Positions 1 to 6,383 of a stretch of 6,967 nucleotides of DNA are shown one piece after another. The stretch's first letter is position 1. Every line of letters starts with the position of its first letter. The DNA is from Akkermansiaceae bacterium UBA6138 (GTDB taxonomy: Bacteria > Verrucomicrobiota > Verrucomicrobiia > Verrucomicrobiales > DEV007), in contig DIVG01000045.1 of assembly GCA_002422425.1 (NCBI GenBank), positions 31,303-38,269 on the forward strand, read 5' to 3'. Made by a program: the position numbers and the translations under genes. The notes under the pieces were generated by a model that searched no databases, was not told where the DNA came from, and saw nothing but the letters and a program-made list of their open reading frames with translations.

Positions 1-1817
1 TCCAGCGGAAGCCGATCATCATGCGCTTCGCCGTGAACGACAAAAGAATACTCGTGGGCTCGCAATAATTTCGAAGCCGTCTCTCGAAAGCGTGTCAACA
101 TCTGCTGCCAGGTCTCCTCTCCGGGCCGGATCAGCCAGACAATGTCGCGCATTGACTCTATCGTTTTGTCCGCCGTCGCCTTGATATCGGTGAGTTCCTC
201 GATCACGAGATCAGGTTCATCGACTTCGGTCTTTCCGAGCTCGGCGAGAAGCGCAATGCTGCTGAGGTTGCTCCCGATATCGTCGTGGAGATCACTCGCG
301 ATGCGCTGGCGCAACGCCTCAAGATCCCTGCGCCTCTTGACGCGGCCGCGGGAGAGGATGACGAGGACAAAAACAAGGACCCCGGCCACCCCGCTGGCCA
401 TGTAAGTGATCCCGTGGGTCACCGTTCGATCGACAAGATCGAGGCGGCTTTCCTCCTTCTCGAGCCAGCGTCGCACAAGCCGGTTGCGTTTGACCAGTTC
501 GGAGAGCCAGGTCTCGTAGGAAACGAGATTGCGACGGCTACTGTATCCATCGACGAGATAATCGGGCGACCAGTTCCCGATCACGAGGGGGTGCATCGCG
601 GTGACGGTCCGGCCGGCCGAGACATTCCTTATCCCCGAGTAGACGATCACTTCAGCGAGGTCGAACGAGATCCGGGTCGGGGTTTTATTGCCCTCAACCG
701 TGATCCGGACGTAACGACCATAACCGTCCTTCACCGGAACGATGAGGGGGTTCGAACCGATCATGCTGATCTGGGACGGGTTGAAATGCCCCGCGAGTTC
801 CGCCTGGCGAAGGTCGGGCGATTCGGATATCTCGATCTTCATCGGGTAGGGAAAACGCACCGTCGGGTCGGGTACCGTCGCGGGCGGATCGGCAAGAATA
901 ATCTCAATCTGGTCGATCGACATCGGCTCACCGAGATCAACCTGAACCCAGCTTTGCATTGCGGGTTCTTCGGACCGGGCCCGGAAGCCGAGAGTGGGGC
1001 TCTCGACCTCCCCGTGCGGAATCCCCAGCGTGGTGATACCGTCGCAAAGAAACTTCTGAGACCACTGATCGGCCCGCTCTTCGCTGTCGAGCGCGGTGAC
1101 CCCTTTTCCCACCGCGAGGTTGCGCCCCCCTTTCAGAACCATAATCTCGCTGAGCGCAAAGACCTCCTGCCCGCCCGCCTGGGAACGCCACAGCCCGGTG
1201 GCAGTGACTCGAATATATCGCCCTGAATACCCCTGCACCTCGCGGTAGTAAGGCCATCGCTTCAACCCTGCCGCATCGTCGGACCGGCCCTCGACGATTG
1301 TCTCATAATTGCCGAAATCGGCTTCGTTCGATATATCGATACGAAAGCTCCTCGGAAATCCGTAACCGTATACCGTTTCATCGTCAACCTCGGCAGTAAC
1401 CGGAAAGAGCGCGATGGCGTCAGGCGTGACCGGTTCGCCCATGTCGATCTGAACCCATTTCGGCCGCTGCGTGGCGCTCCCGGAATGGTAGCCGAAGCCG
1501 GTGACCCGCTGAATCTCACGGGTGACCCTCGGGAGCTTTTCAAGCTGGGCGATGATATCAGCCTGGGCCTCTTCGATATCTCGAAGGTCACGGTTAAAGA
1601 GGCGGGCAATCCGGTCCGCGCTCGTCTGACGCGGGTTAACGACGGGCTCAATGAGATCCGGAGGCAGGTTTTCGCGAAGATCGCGCCCTCCACTGGGCTG
1701 AGAGCCGGTGTCGGGAAAAGGCGAAAGTTGCCCGAACGCCGGTGCCGCGAGAAGAAGAACACCCGCAGCGAAGGCCTTTCTGATCCACGGAAAAAGTCTG
1801 GAGAGGAGCGTTTTCAA
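1..1817 (-). CDS. Sensor histidine kinase with discoidin-like extracytoplasmic domains (HisKA_3 type), C-terminus outside window
   Basis: One open frame runs from about 1853 to the window edge with no stop; about 605 residues are visible. It starts with a likely signal peptide (residues 1-30, ending APAFGQ). A helical stretch (about 55-110) follows, then a discoidin/F5-8C-like galactose-binding domain (about 110-231, WVQIDMGEP through GRYIRVTAT). A second such domain (about 233-395) opens with RNLAVGKGVTA and contains WVQVDLGEP and GRYVRITVEG. A third, incomplete copy (about 396-430, RNVSAGRTVTA, YLVDG) leads into a charged helix, a TM segment (about 469-491) and the HisKA_3 dimerisation domain with DLHDDIGSN (phospho-acceptor His511) and DIVWLIRP (558-565). 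The N-box and ATPase domain would follow beyond position 1. By family it should autophosphorylate and signal to a LuxR/LytR-type regulator. Carbohydrate or cell-wall glycan sensing is inferred from the discoidin fold only. No in-frame ATG or GTG fits; TTG at 1817 places the signal peptide best, with TTG at 1835 or 1853 possible. The class is clear, the start is not. Confidence 0.85.
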   Translation of the reverse strand, partial: MKTLLSRLFPWIRKAFAAGVLLLAAPAFGQLSPFPDTGSQPSGGRDLRENLPPDLIEPVVNPRQTSADRIARLFNRDLRDIEEAQADIIAQLEKLPRVTREIQRVTGFGYHSGSATQRPKWVQIDMGEPVTPDAIALFPVTAEVDDETVYGYGFPRSFRIDISNEADFGNYETIVEGRSDDAAGLKRWPYYREVQGYSGRYIRVTATGLWRSQAGGQEVFALSEIMVLKGGRNLAVGKGVTALDSEERADQWSQKFLCDGITTLGIPHGEVESPTLGFRARSEEPAMQSWVQVDLGEPMSIDQIEIILADPPATVPDPTVRFPYPMKIEISESPDLRQAELAGHFNPSQISMIGSNPLIVPVKDGYGRYVRITVEGNKTPTRISFDLAEVIVYSGIRNVSAGRTVTAMHPLVIGNWSPDYLVDGYSSRRNLVSYETWLSELVKRNRLVRRWLEKEESRLDLVDRTVTHGITYMASGVAGVLVFVLVILSRGRVKRRRDLEALRQRIASDLHDDIGSNLSSIALLAELGKTEVDEPDLVIEELTDIKATADKTIESMRDIVWLIRPGEETWQQMLTRFRETASKLLRAHEYSFVVHGEAHDDRLPL

Positions 1818-1841
1818 GTCGGTCCGATTGAGCAAGGTCGA

Positions 1842-1850
1842 ATCATACCA
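1842..1850 (-). promoter_or_regulatory. Possible extended -10 promoter for the histidine kinase gene
   Basis: On the minus strand the 79-nt gap between ribF and the kinase reads TGGTATGAT, matching the sigma-70 extended -10 (TGn plus TATAAT with one mismatch). The hexamer 17 nt upstream (GTGGAG) is not a good -35, which is common for extended -10 promoters. The predicted transcription start is near 1835, at or just upstream of the candidate TTG starts. It would let the kinase be expressed apart from truB-ribF. This is a sequence match only. Confidence 0.35.
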
Positions 1851-1896
1851 CAAATCGCGGCGGTCTCCACCACGACAACGGCGCGACTGCGCTCTG

Positions 1897-2841
1897 TCAC
1901 TGTTTCCTGGAAAAAACCGCCTTTGCCGCCGCCGCGTCTTTCCCGATTTGCGCCTGCAATGCCTCGATCCCGTCGAACTTCTGCTCGGGCCGGATGAACT
2001 CGACAAATTCGACTTCGAGATCTTCACCGTAGATTTCGCCATCCAGCCCGAAGAGATGAACTTCGAGGAGACGCTTCACCTCACCTCCCTCCACCGTGGG
2101 CCGATAGCCGAGATTGGCGACACCGTTCCATGAATCCCCCGATCCTGTCGCCCTCACCGCGTAGACGCCGGTGGGCGGCAGTTGCTCGCTGTGGACCGTG
2201 AGATTCGCGGTGGGAAATCCGATCGTGCGCCCGAGCTGCCGTCCCTTGATCACCGTCCCGAAGACGGTGTAGACCCGTCCGAGGAGTGCGGCCGCGACTT
2301 CGAAATCGCCCGCCGCGACCGCCTCGCGGATTCGAGTGCTGCTTACCCGCATGCCGCGAACCTCGACCGTGGCGATGCCGCTGACCTCAAAACCGAATTT
2401 TTTCCCGAGTGATTCCAAAAGGGCGGTGTCGCCTGAACGTCCTTTTCCGAACTGCCATCCCTGCCCCACGCAGATGCGGGCAATGCCCTCCGTCGGCGCA
2501 GCGGCAATAAGCGATTCCACAAACTGCTCACCGGTCTGCTCGGCGAAATCGCGATTAAATGAAACGACAAGGACCTGCGACACGCCAAGATGACGCTCGA
2601 GAAGGTGGAGCTTGTGAGCGGATGCGGTCAGAAGACGGGGGGCATTGCGAGGCGAGAGCAGCTCAATAGGGTGGGGATCAAAGGTGACGACCACGACCGA
2701 ACCCCCCGCCTCTGCGGCGGAGCCCTTTGCCGCCTCGATAACGGCCCGGTGCCCGCAGTGAAGCCCGTCGAACACCCCGATGGCAAGATGGAGAGGGCCT
2801 CGCACCCGCCTGAGATCGGCTATATCCGTCAATATGTCCAT
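1897..2841 (-). CDS. ribF: Bifunctional riboflavin kinase / FAD synthetase RibF
   Basis: RibF phosphorylates riboflavin to FMN and adenylylates FMN to FAD in the cytoplasm. The 314-residue length is normal for the family. The N-terminal nucleotidyltransferase half shows GVFDGLHCGH (22-31), FDPHP (54-58), an FG-rich loop VGQGWQFGKGRSGD (126-139) and SSTRIREA (168-175). The C-terminal riboflavin kinase half shows GRTIGFPTANL (205-215), PPTGVYAV (223-230) and LLEVHLF, where Glu261 fits the catalytic base. The FG loop reads GW where many homologues have DF, which looks like a lineage variant, not damage. The ATG at 2841 places the first motif at the usual distance from the N-terminus. The gene begins 34 nt after the truB stop, so the two are probably cotranscribed; this is a classic pairing. 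The region before the ATG has only a weak Shine-Dalgarno match (GGGCGA). Identification is secure. Confidence 0.96.
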   Translation of the reverse strand: MDILTDIADLRRVRGPLHLAIGVFDGLHCGHRAVIEAAKGSAAEAGGSVVVVTFDPHPIELLSPRNAPRLLTASAHKLHLLERHLGVSQVLVVSFNRDFAEQTGEQFVESLIAAAPTEGIARICVGQGWQFGKGRSGDTALLESLGKKFGFEVSGIATVEVRGMRVSSTRIREAVAAGDFEVAAALLGRVYTVFGTVIKGRQLGRTIGFPTANLTVHSEQLPPTGVYAVRATGSGDSWNGVANLGYRPTVEGGEVKRLLEVHLFGLDGEIYGEDLEVEFVEFIRPEQKFDGIEALQAQIGKDAAAAKAVFSRKQ

Positions 2842-2875
2842 GCTTCGCCCACGATCGCCGGGCCCGGCAGCCGAA

Positions 2876-3595
2876 TCAGGCCCCCCGCAAGCGCGAGACC
2901 TCGGGCAGGGTCAGCATTTTCGAGATAATTTCGTTCCGGTCGCCGTGCTTCAGCTCGTCAAAAGTGACAGAACGCTCCAGATTGAACTTGCCCGAACGGG
3001 TGCGACGCAGCGACTTGAGGTGCGCCCCGCAACCGAGGAGAGCGCCGATATCGTGAGCGTAAGTGCGAACGTAGAAACCTTTGCTGCATTTCACCGTGAA
3101 ATCGACACAGGGCAGGTGAATTCCGTCGATGCGGTAGCTGTAGACATGGACAAAGCGAGGCTCCCTCACCACTTCTTTTCCCTGACGGGCCAGCTTATAG
3201 AGAGGGACCCCGTCCATCTTGATCGCTGACACCATCGGGGGCGTCTGATAGAAATCCCCTTTGAACTGCTCGAAGGCGCCCCTGATTTCCTCCTCCGAGA
3301 AATCCCGCACCTCACACTCCGTCTCGACCGTGCCTTCCGCATCCTGGGTGTTGGTGGTCTTGCCAAGCTCTAGCGACCCGGTATACTCCTTGTCCTCGGA
3401 CATGAGGAGGTCCTGAATTTTGGTGGCTTTCCCGATCACGAGGATGAGCAGACCGGTCGCCATCGGATCAAGCGTGCCGCAGTGGCCGATTTTTTTTGTA
3501 TTCAGGGTGCGACGCGCTACTGCGACAACATCGTGAGACGTCATGTCCGGCCCTTTGTCGACCAGCAGGACTCCGTTGATTGGATCGAGACTCAT
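2876..3595 (-). CDS. truB: tRNA pseudouridine(55) synthase TruB
   Basis: TruB isomerises U55 in the T-loop of nearly all tRNAs to pseudouridine. The protein has 239 residues. Visible motifs are NGVLLVDKGPDMTSHDVV (7-24) and GHCGTLDPMATGLL (37-50) with catalytic Asp43. Tyr71 (EDKEYTG), Tyr175 and Arg177 (GFYVRTYAHDIG) and LRRTRSGKF (196-204) also line the active site. Their spacing matches E. coli Asp48, Tyr76, Tyr179, Arg181 and Leu200. The chain stops soon after the catalytic domain, so the C-terminal PUA or PUA-like extension of longer TruBs is absent or very short; compact forms are known. The ATG at 3595 is preceded in frame by a TAA stop 9 nt upstream, which fixes it as the earliest ATG. 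Shine-Dalgarno complementarity is weak. It heads the truB-ribF pair after a 143-nt spacer. Translation genes such as infB or rbfA, frequent upstream neighbours of truB, are absent here. Confidence 0.96.
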   Translation of the reverse strand: MSLDPINGVLLVDKGPDMTSHDVVAVARRTLNTKKIGHCGTLDPMATGLLILVIGKATKIQDLLMSEDKEYTGSLELGKTTNTQDAEGTVETECEVRDFSEEEIRGAFEQFKGDFYQTPPMVSAIKMDGVPLYKLARQGKEVVREPRFVHVYSYRIDGIHLPCVDFTVKCSKGFYVRTYAHDIGALLGCGAHLKSLRRTRSGKFNLERSVTFDELKHGDRNEIISKMLTLPEVSRLRGA

Positions 3596-3644
3596 ATTTT
3601 CCAGTTATCTTAGGCCGGCCTGACGGCGGGGGCGCGAAAAGTAT

Positions 3645-3656
3645 CCCTCCGGAGGG
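3645..3656. repeat. Perfect 12-bp palindrome CCCTCCGGAGGG upstream of truB
   Basis: The sequence CCCTCCGGAGGG reads identically on both strands and lies 50 nt upstream of the truB ATG. On the truB strand it is followed by ATACTTTT. It could be a protein-binding dyad or a short hairpin in the truB leader. It also carries a Shine-Dalgarno-like GGAGGG on each strand with no start codon at usable distance. A chance GC-rich palindrome cannot be excluded. Confidence 0.35.
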
Positions 3657-3703
3657 GAATTGAAACCCTTTATTTCACCTTTGATACCCCGCGATGTTCC
3701 GGG

Positions 3704-3736
3704 AAGGGAGCTTATCCCTCAATGACGAGCCCCCTC
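3704..3736 (-). terminator. Possible hairpin just after the beta-propeller gene, no U-tract
   Basis: Two nt after the TAA of the beta-propeller gene, the minus strand can pair GAGGGGGCT with AGCTCCCTT. This makes a 9-bp stem including two G-U pairs, around a 15-nt loop. The following bases are CCCGGAAC, not a run of T, so it is a poor intrinsic terminator. It may protect an mRNA 3' end or mark the boundary between the upstream gene group and truB-ribF. Read on the plus strand it is followed by TTTT, but the stem then has A-C mismatches. Confidence 0.25.
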
Positions 3737-3738
3737 TT

Positions 3739-5097
3739 TTACTCTGCAACCGACGGCAGCGGCGGCGCGGAGGGCCTCTCCCCTGAGACATCGAAACAAA
3801 TCAGCCGGGAGCCGAGCTCGTTCTGATTAATGTAGAGACGGCCGCCACTGACTACCGGCGGAGCCCAGGTCTCGGGTGCATAAAAAACCCGGGACTTGTT
3901 AAGGAGACGGAATCCGGCGGCGTTCAGCTCCATCCACAGAAGATCCCCGTTCTCGCTCAGGCAGAGAAATCCCCCGTTGACGTGGATGAGATGAGCATGG
4001 CCGAGGCTGATGGGAATATCCCGCCCCTTCCATGGAATCGTCGTCTGGTAAAAGGCTTCGTTCCAGAGATGGCGCCCGGTCGATGTGTCATAGGCCAGCA
4101 TCAGCCCGCCGTTGCCACCGAAGCCATAAAGGATTCCCTCATGATAAATCGGCGTCTGGAACTGGCAACCGAACTCGGGCGCAGTCCACATCACCCTGGG
4201 CATGAAGTCGGGCCCATACTCGAGCATCACGCCGCCGAGCCCGTAGTCCTCGGTGATAAAGACACGATTTTCACCGCACGGGACCGGCGTCGCGGCATTC
4301 ACACTGGCAAAGTTATCCGAACGCCACGCGAACTCACTGTCGATCTTCCCGTCCACCGGATTGATACAGAGCAACCCGCCACTGGGCGGTTTTACCATAC
4401 CGCCGGCGAAAACGAGAAGCCGGTCCTGCCCGTTAACGGGCATGACCACAGGCGAGGCATAGCTGCCGTTCCAGGAATGATCGGCCTGCCAGATGAGAGA
4501 ACCGTCCTTTTTGTTCAGCGCAACAACGACGGCCTGATCCGCCCCTGCCTGAACGATCAGCTTTTCCCCGTAGACGAGCGGAGATGATCCGTAGCCGAAG
4601 AAAACGGGGGACGGCCCGAAAAGGTCGGGGAGCTTGCTCTGCCAGACGATGGATCCGTCGCGGAGATTAAAACAGATGAGATCCCCGTCGTTGCCGAGAG
4701 TGAAGACGGTCTTCGTTTCCGTGTCGATCACCGGGCTCGAACGCGGCGCGTCAGTGATGCCGAAATTCTGGGTCACCTCGACAGGATAGGAGTGTTCCCA
4801 GATTTCCTCTCCGGTCGCGGCGTCGAGGCAGCGGACCTGCTCATTTTTTTCGACCTGATGGATGAAGACGACCTTGCCATCCGCGACAACAGGTCCCGCG
4901 TGCCCCCTGCCCCGCTCCACTTCCCAGAGGACTTCCGGCCCGGTCTCGGGGAAATCAAAGCTCAGCCCGGTCTCCTCACTGTGGAGATCGAGACGCGGCC
5001 CGAGGAAGTGGGGCCAGTCGGCGGCGGCGAGTGTGCCGGACGAAACGAGAAAAAGGGCGCTGATCAGGAAAATCTGTCGCTGAGTCGGGGGAGTCAT
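3739..5097 (-). CDS. Secreted PQQ-like (BamB-like) beta-propeller repeat protein
   Basis: From the ATG at 5097 the product has 452 residues. It starts with a likely Sec signal peptide (hydrophobic IFLISALFLVSSG, cleavage near LAAA), and the mature chain begins DWPHFLGP, an opening typical of planctomycete and verrucomicrobial propeller proteins. Blade signatures of the D-x-x-TG-x-x-x-W kind recur: DAATGEEIW (92-100), NLRDGSIVW (144-152), NKKDGSLIW (195-203), NPVDGKI (246-252) and DTSTGRHLW (337-345). A final strand set reads PPVVSGGRLYINQ near 413-425. It probably forms a seven- or eight-bladed propeller that acts as a protein or ligand scaffold in the periplasm. I see no evidence of PQQ-dependent dehydrogenase activity, and the chain is shorter than those enzymes. 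A GTG at 5136 would add 13 residues (PPPPLFSRILPA) ahead of the signal peptide and is less likely. It follows the methyltransferase stop by 60 nt. Confidence 0.88.
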   Translation of the reverse strand: MTPPTQRQIFLISALFLVSSGTLAAADWPHFLGPRLDLHSEETGLSFDFPETGPEVLWEVERGRGHAGPVVADGKVVFIHQVEKNEQVRCLDAATGEEIWEHSYPVEVTQNFGITDAPRSSPVIDTETKTVFTLGNDGDLICFNLRDGSIVWQSKLPDLFGPSPVFFGYGSSPLVYGEKLIVQAGADQAVVVALNKKDGSLIWQADHSWNGSYASPVVMPVNGQDRLLVFAGGMVKPPSGGLLCINPVDGKIDSEFAWRSDNFASVNAATPVPCGENRVFITEDYGLGGVMLEYGPDFMPRVMWTAPEFGCQFQTPIYHEGILYGFGGNGGLMLAYDTSTGRHLWNEAFYQTTIPWKGRDIPISLGHAHLIHVNGGFLCLSENGDLLWMELNAAGFRLLNKSRVFYAPETWAPPVVSGGRLYINQNELGSRLICFDVSGERPSAPPLPSVAE

Positions 5098-5157
5098 GGC
5101 CGGAAGAATACGCGAAAAGAGCGGAGGCGGCGGCACTTTTCTTTCACGTGGCGCCCC

Positions 5158-5949
5158 CTATGCCTGCCACTTGACCGCCCGGGTCGCGGCATACATGGGC
5201 ATCCAACCCTGAAGCCGGGTCGAGTCCTCGTCCCAGTCATCCTCGTAGAAGGCGGTGATGGCAAATCCGGCCTCACACTGACCACCGAGCTGGATTTCCC
5301 AGCTATGGCTATATTCCAGGCTGAGCTGGGCCTCAAGTTGTTCCTCGAGCAGGCCCGCGTTCGCCGACTCGATATCGGCGTAGGGCAGCGCGTTAATCAC
5401 GCGCAGTTCGCCCGTCTCCTCGAGAACCTCATGATCGAAGAGGAAAAAACACGGGTTCATGAATCCGCAGAAGAGCTGTCCGCCAACCTTGAGGACGCGA
5501 TGGCACTCACTCCAGATCGGGGCAAGGTGCTCGGCGAAGACATTTGAAACGGGATTAAAAATCAAATCGATCGAGCCCGAAGCGATCGCCGAGAGATCGG
5601 CCATATCACCCTGAATCGTCTCGATCGCGAGCCCGTGACGGGCGCAGGTCTCGCCGTCTTTTTCCAACTGCACGTCAGAGGCATCGAACGAGATCACCGT
5701 CGCCCCGGCAGCCGCAAAGAGCGGGACCTGCTGTCCGCCGCCGCACGCGAGGGCGAGGATGGTCACCCCGGTGAGATCGGGGAAAGCGGGAAACCAGGAC
5801 GCCGGCACCACCTTGTTCGGCGTGAGGATGACGGACCAATCGCCCGACCTCGCCCTTTCGATGACCTCGTCCGGGTAGGGCGTGCTCCAGCGGCAGCCTT
5901 CGAGAGACTGGAGATTCCAGGCGTTGCGGTTGTATTCGGTAATGTTCAT
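5158..5949 (-). CDS. Class I SAM-dependent methyltransferase (Methyltransf_11/25-like)
   Basis: The product has 263 residues and no signal peptide, so it is probably cytoplasmic. SAM-binding motif I is ILALACGGGQQ (64-74). The strand-2 acidic residue is Asp89 in VISFDASDVQL. IQGDMADL (112-119) holds the adenine-contacting Asp, and FNPVSNVFAE (131-140) with HRVLKVGGQLFCGFMNP (150-166) gives motif IV and the following strand. The N-terminus, NRNAWNLQSLEGCRWSTPYP and GDWSVILTPNKVVPASWFP, is typical of a widespread uncharacterised family of this fold. The C-terminus has an acidic insertion (EDDWDEDSTR) and ends AATRAVKWQA. The substrate cannot be told from sequence; small molecules are usual for the family. 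The ATG at 5949 is chosen because the family N-terminus begins there. It lies 14 nt after the upstream stop codon, so translational coupling is plausible. Confidence 0.92.
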   Translation of the reverse strand: MNITEYNRNAWNLQSLEGCRWSTPYPDEVIERARSGDWSVILTPNKVVPASWFPAFPDLTGVTILALACGGGQQVPLFAAAGATVISFDASDVQLEKDGETCARHGLAIETIQGDMADLSAIASGSIDLIFNPVSNVFAEHLAPIWSECHRVLKVGGQLFCGFMNPCFFLFDHEVLEETGELRVINALPYADIESANAGLLEEQLEAQLSLEYSHSWEIQLGGQCEAGFAITAFYEDDWDEDSTRLQGWMPMYAATRAVKWQA

Positions 5950-5963
5950 GACGCGCTTCAGGC

Positions 5964-6380
5964 TCACTCGAGGGACTGGTTCTCCGTGCTGTCGAGCCGG
6001 AACTCCGCCTCTTCGGTGCCGGGAAAAGTGACGACCAGTTCGTAAGTCTCCGCAAGACTGTTTGTCCGGTAATGCAGCCTGTCCTCGCCACTCCCCCCGG
6101 TATAAGGCAGGCCGGTCCAAGGATTGAGGAGCGTCTTCTCGACGAAGCCCCCTTCCGAGAGTTGCTGCACGAGCTCGGCCCCGCTCATGCGCTTTTTCGG
6201 ATACAGTTCCTCCGCGACATGGTAGCGCTGCAGGCCCTCCTGCACGGCCAGCAGCATCGCCCGGACGCGACGTTCGGTGCGCTTTTCCGCGAGGGGCAGG
6301 CCGATCAGAATTACCGCCGCGGCGATCACGACGAGAAGTCCGGCGAGACGGATAAAAATGGATTTCAATTTCTGCGCCAT
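5964..6380 (-). CDS. Small membrane-anchored pseudopilin-like protein lacking a prepilin peptidase site
   Basis: The product has 138 residues: a short basic N-terminus (MAQKLKSIFIR), one hydrophobic helix (about 10-30, containing LLVVIAAAVILIG), an amphipathic basic helix (about 31-53), and a soluble C-terminus. The order of landmarks resembles GspG-type major pseudopilins: helix, then LQRYHVAEELYP (50-61), GAELVQQLSEGGFV (67-80), LLNPWTGLPYTGG (84-96) and YRTNSLAETYELVV (104-117). The peptidase signature (G before F, then E at +5) is missing; aligned on LLVVIA the Glu is replaced by Gly. It may therefore stay anchored in the inner membrane instead of entering a pilus. The gene starts 3 nt after the upstream stop (TAA-GGA-ATG), which suggests translational coupling with the Fe-S membrane protein. 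The gene is convincing; the family assignment is tentative. Confidence 0.8.
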   Translation of the reverse strand: MAQKLKSIFIRLAGLLVVIAAAVILIGLPLAEKRTERRVRAMLLAVQEGLQRYHVAEELYPKKRMSGAELVQQLSEGGFVEKTLLNPWTGLPYTGGSGEDRLHYRTNSLAETYELVVTFPGTEEAEFRLDSTENQSLE

Positions 6381-6383
6381 TCC

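Noticed and set aside
285..1226. Long plus-strand open frame of 313 codons antisense to the kinase
   Set aside because: Its translation shows no domain-like motifs and is rich in R, D, G and P. The opposite strand gives clear discoidin and HisKA_3 sequence, so this is an antisense shadow in GC-rich DNA.
1262..1762. Minus-strand open frame of 166 codons beginning with an ATG near the kinase N-terminus
   Set aside because: It is in a different frame from the continuous kinase sequence, and its translation is low-complexity R/S/P-rich without motifs. It does not indicate a frameshift, because the kinase frame runs unbroken from 1817 to the edge.
3645..3656. Palindrome as an intrinsic terminator
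   Set aside because: The dyad leaves no room for a loop without opening several base pairs, and neither strand has an adjacent T-run of useful length (only ATACTTTT on the minus strand).
3739..5136. PQQ-dependent alcohol or glucose dehydrogenase
   Set aside because: The propeller repeats are of the PQQ-like type, but the chain is much shorter than the quinoprotein enzymes, has no cytochrome domain, and I see no vicinal cysteines or other cofactor-site residues.
4792..5547. Plus-strand open frame of 251 codons spanning the beta-propeller N-terminus and methyltransferase C-terminus
   Set aside because: It overlaps two well-supported genes on the other strand and has no recognisable motif.
5950..6120. 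Upstream start for the methyltransferase at 6120
   Set aside because: It would overlap the upstream gene by more than 150 nt and add 57 residues of arginine-rich sequence unrelated to the family. The family N-terminus begins at the ATG at 5949.
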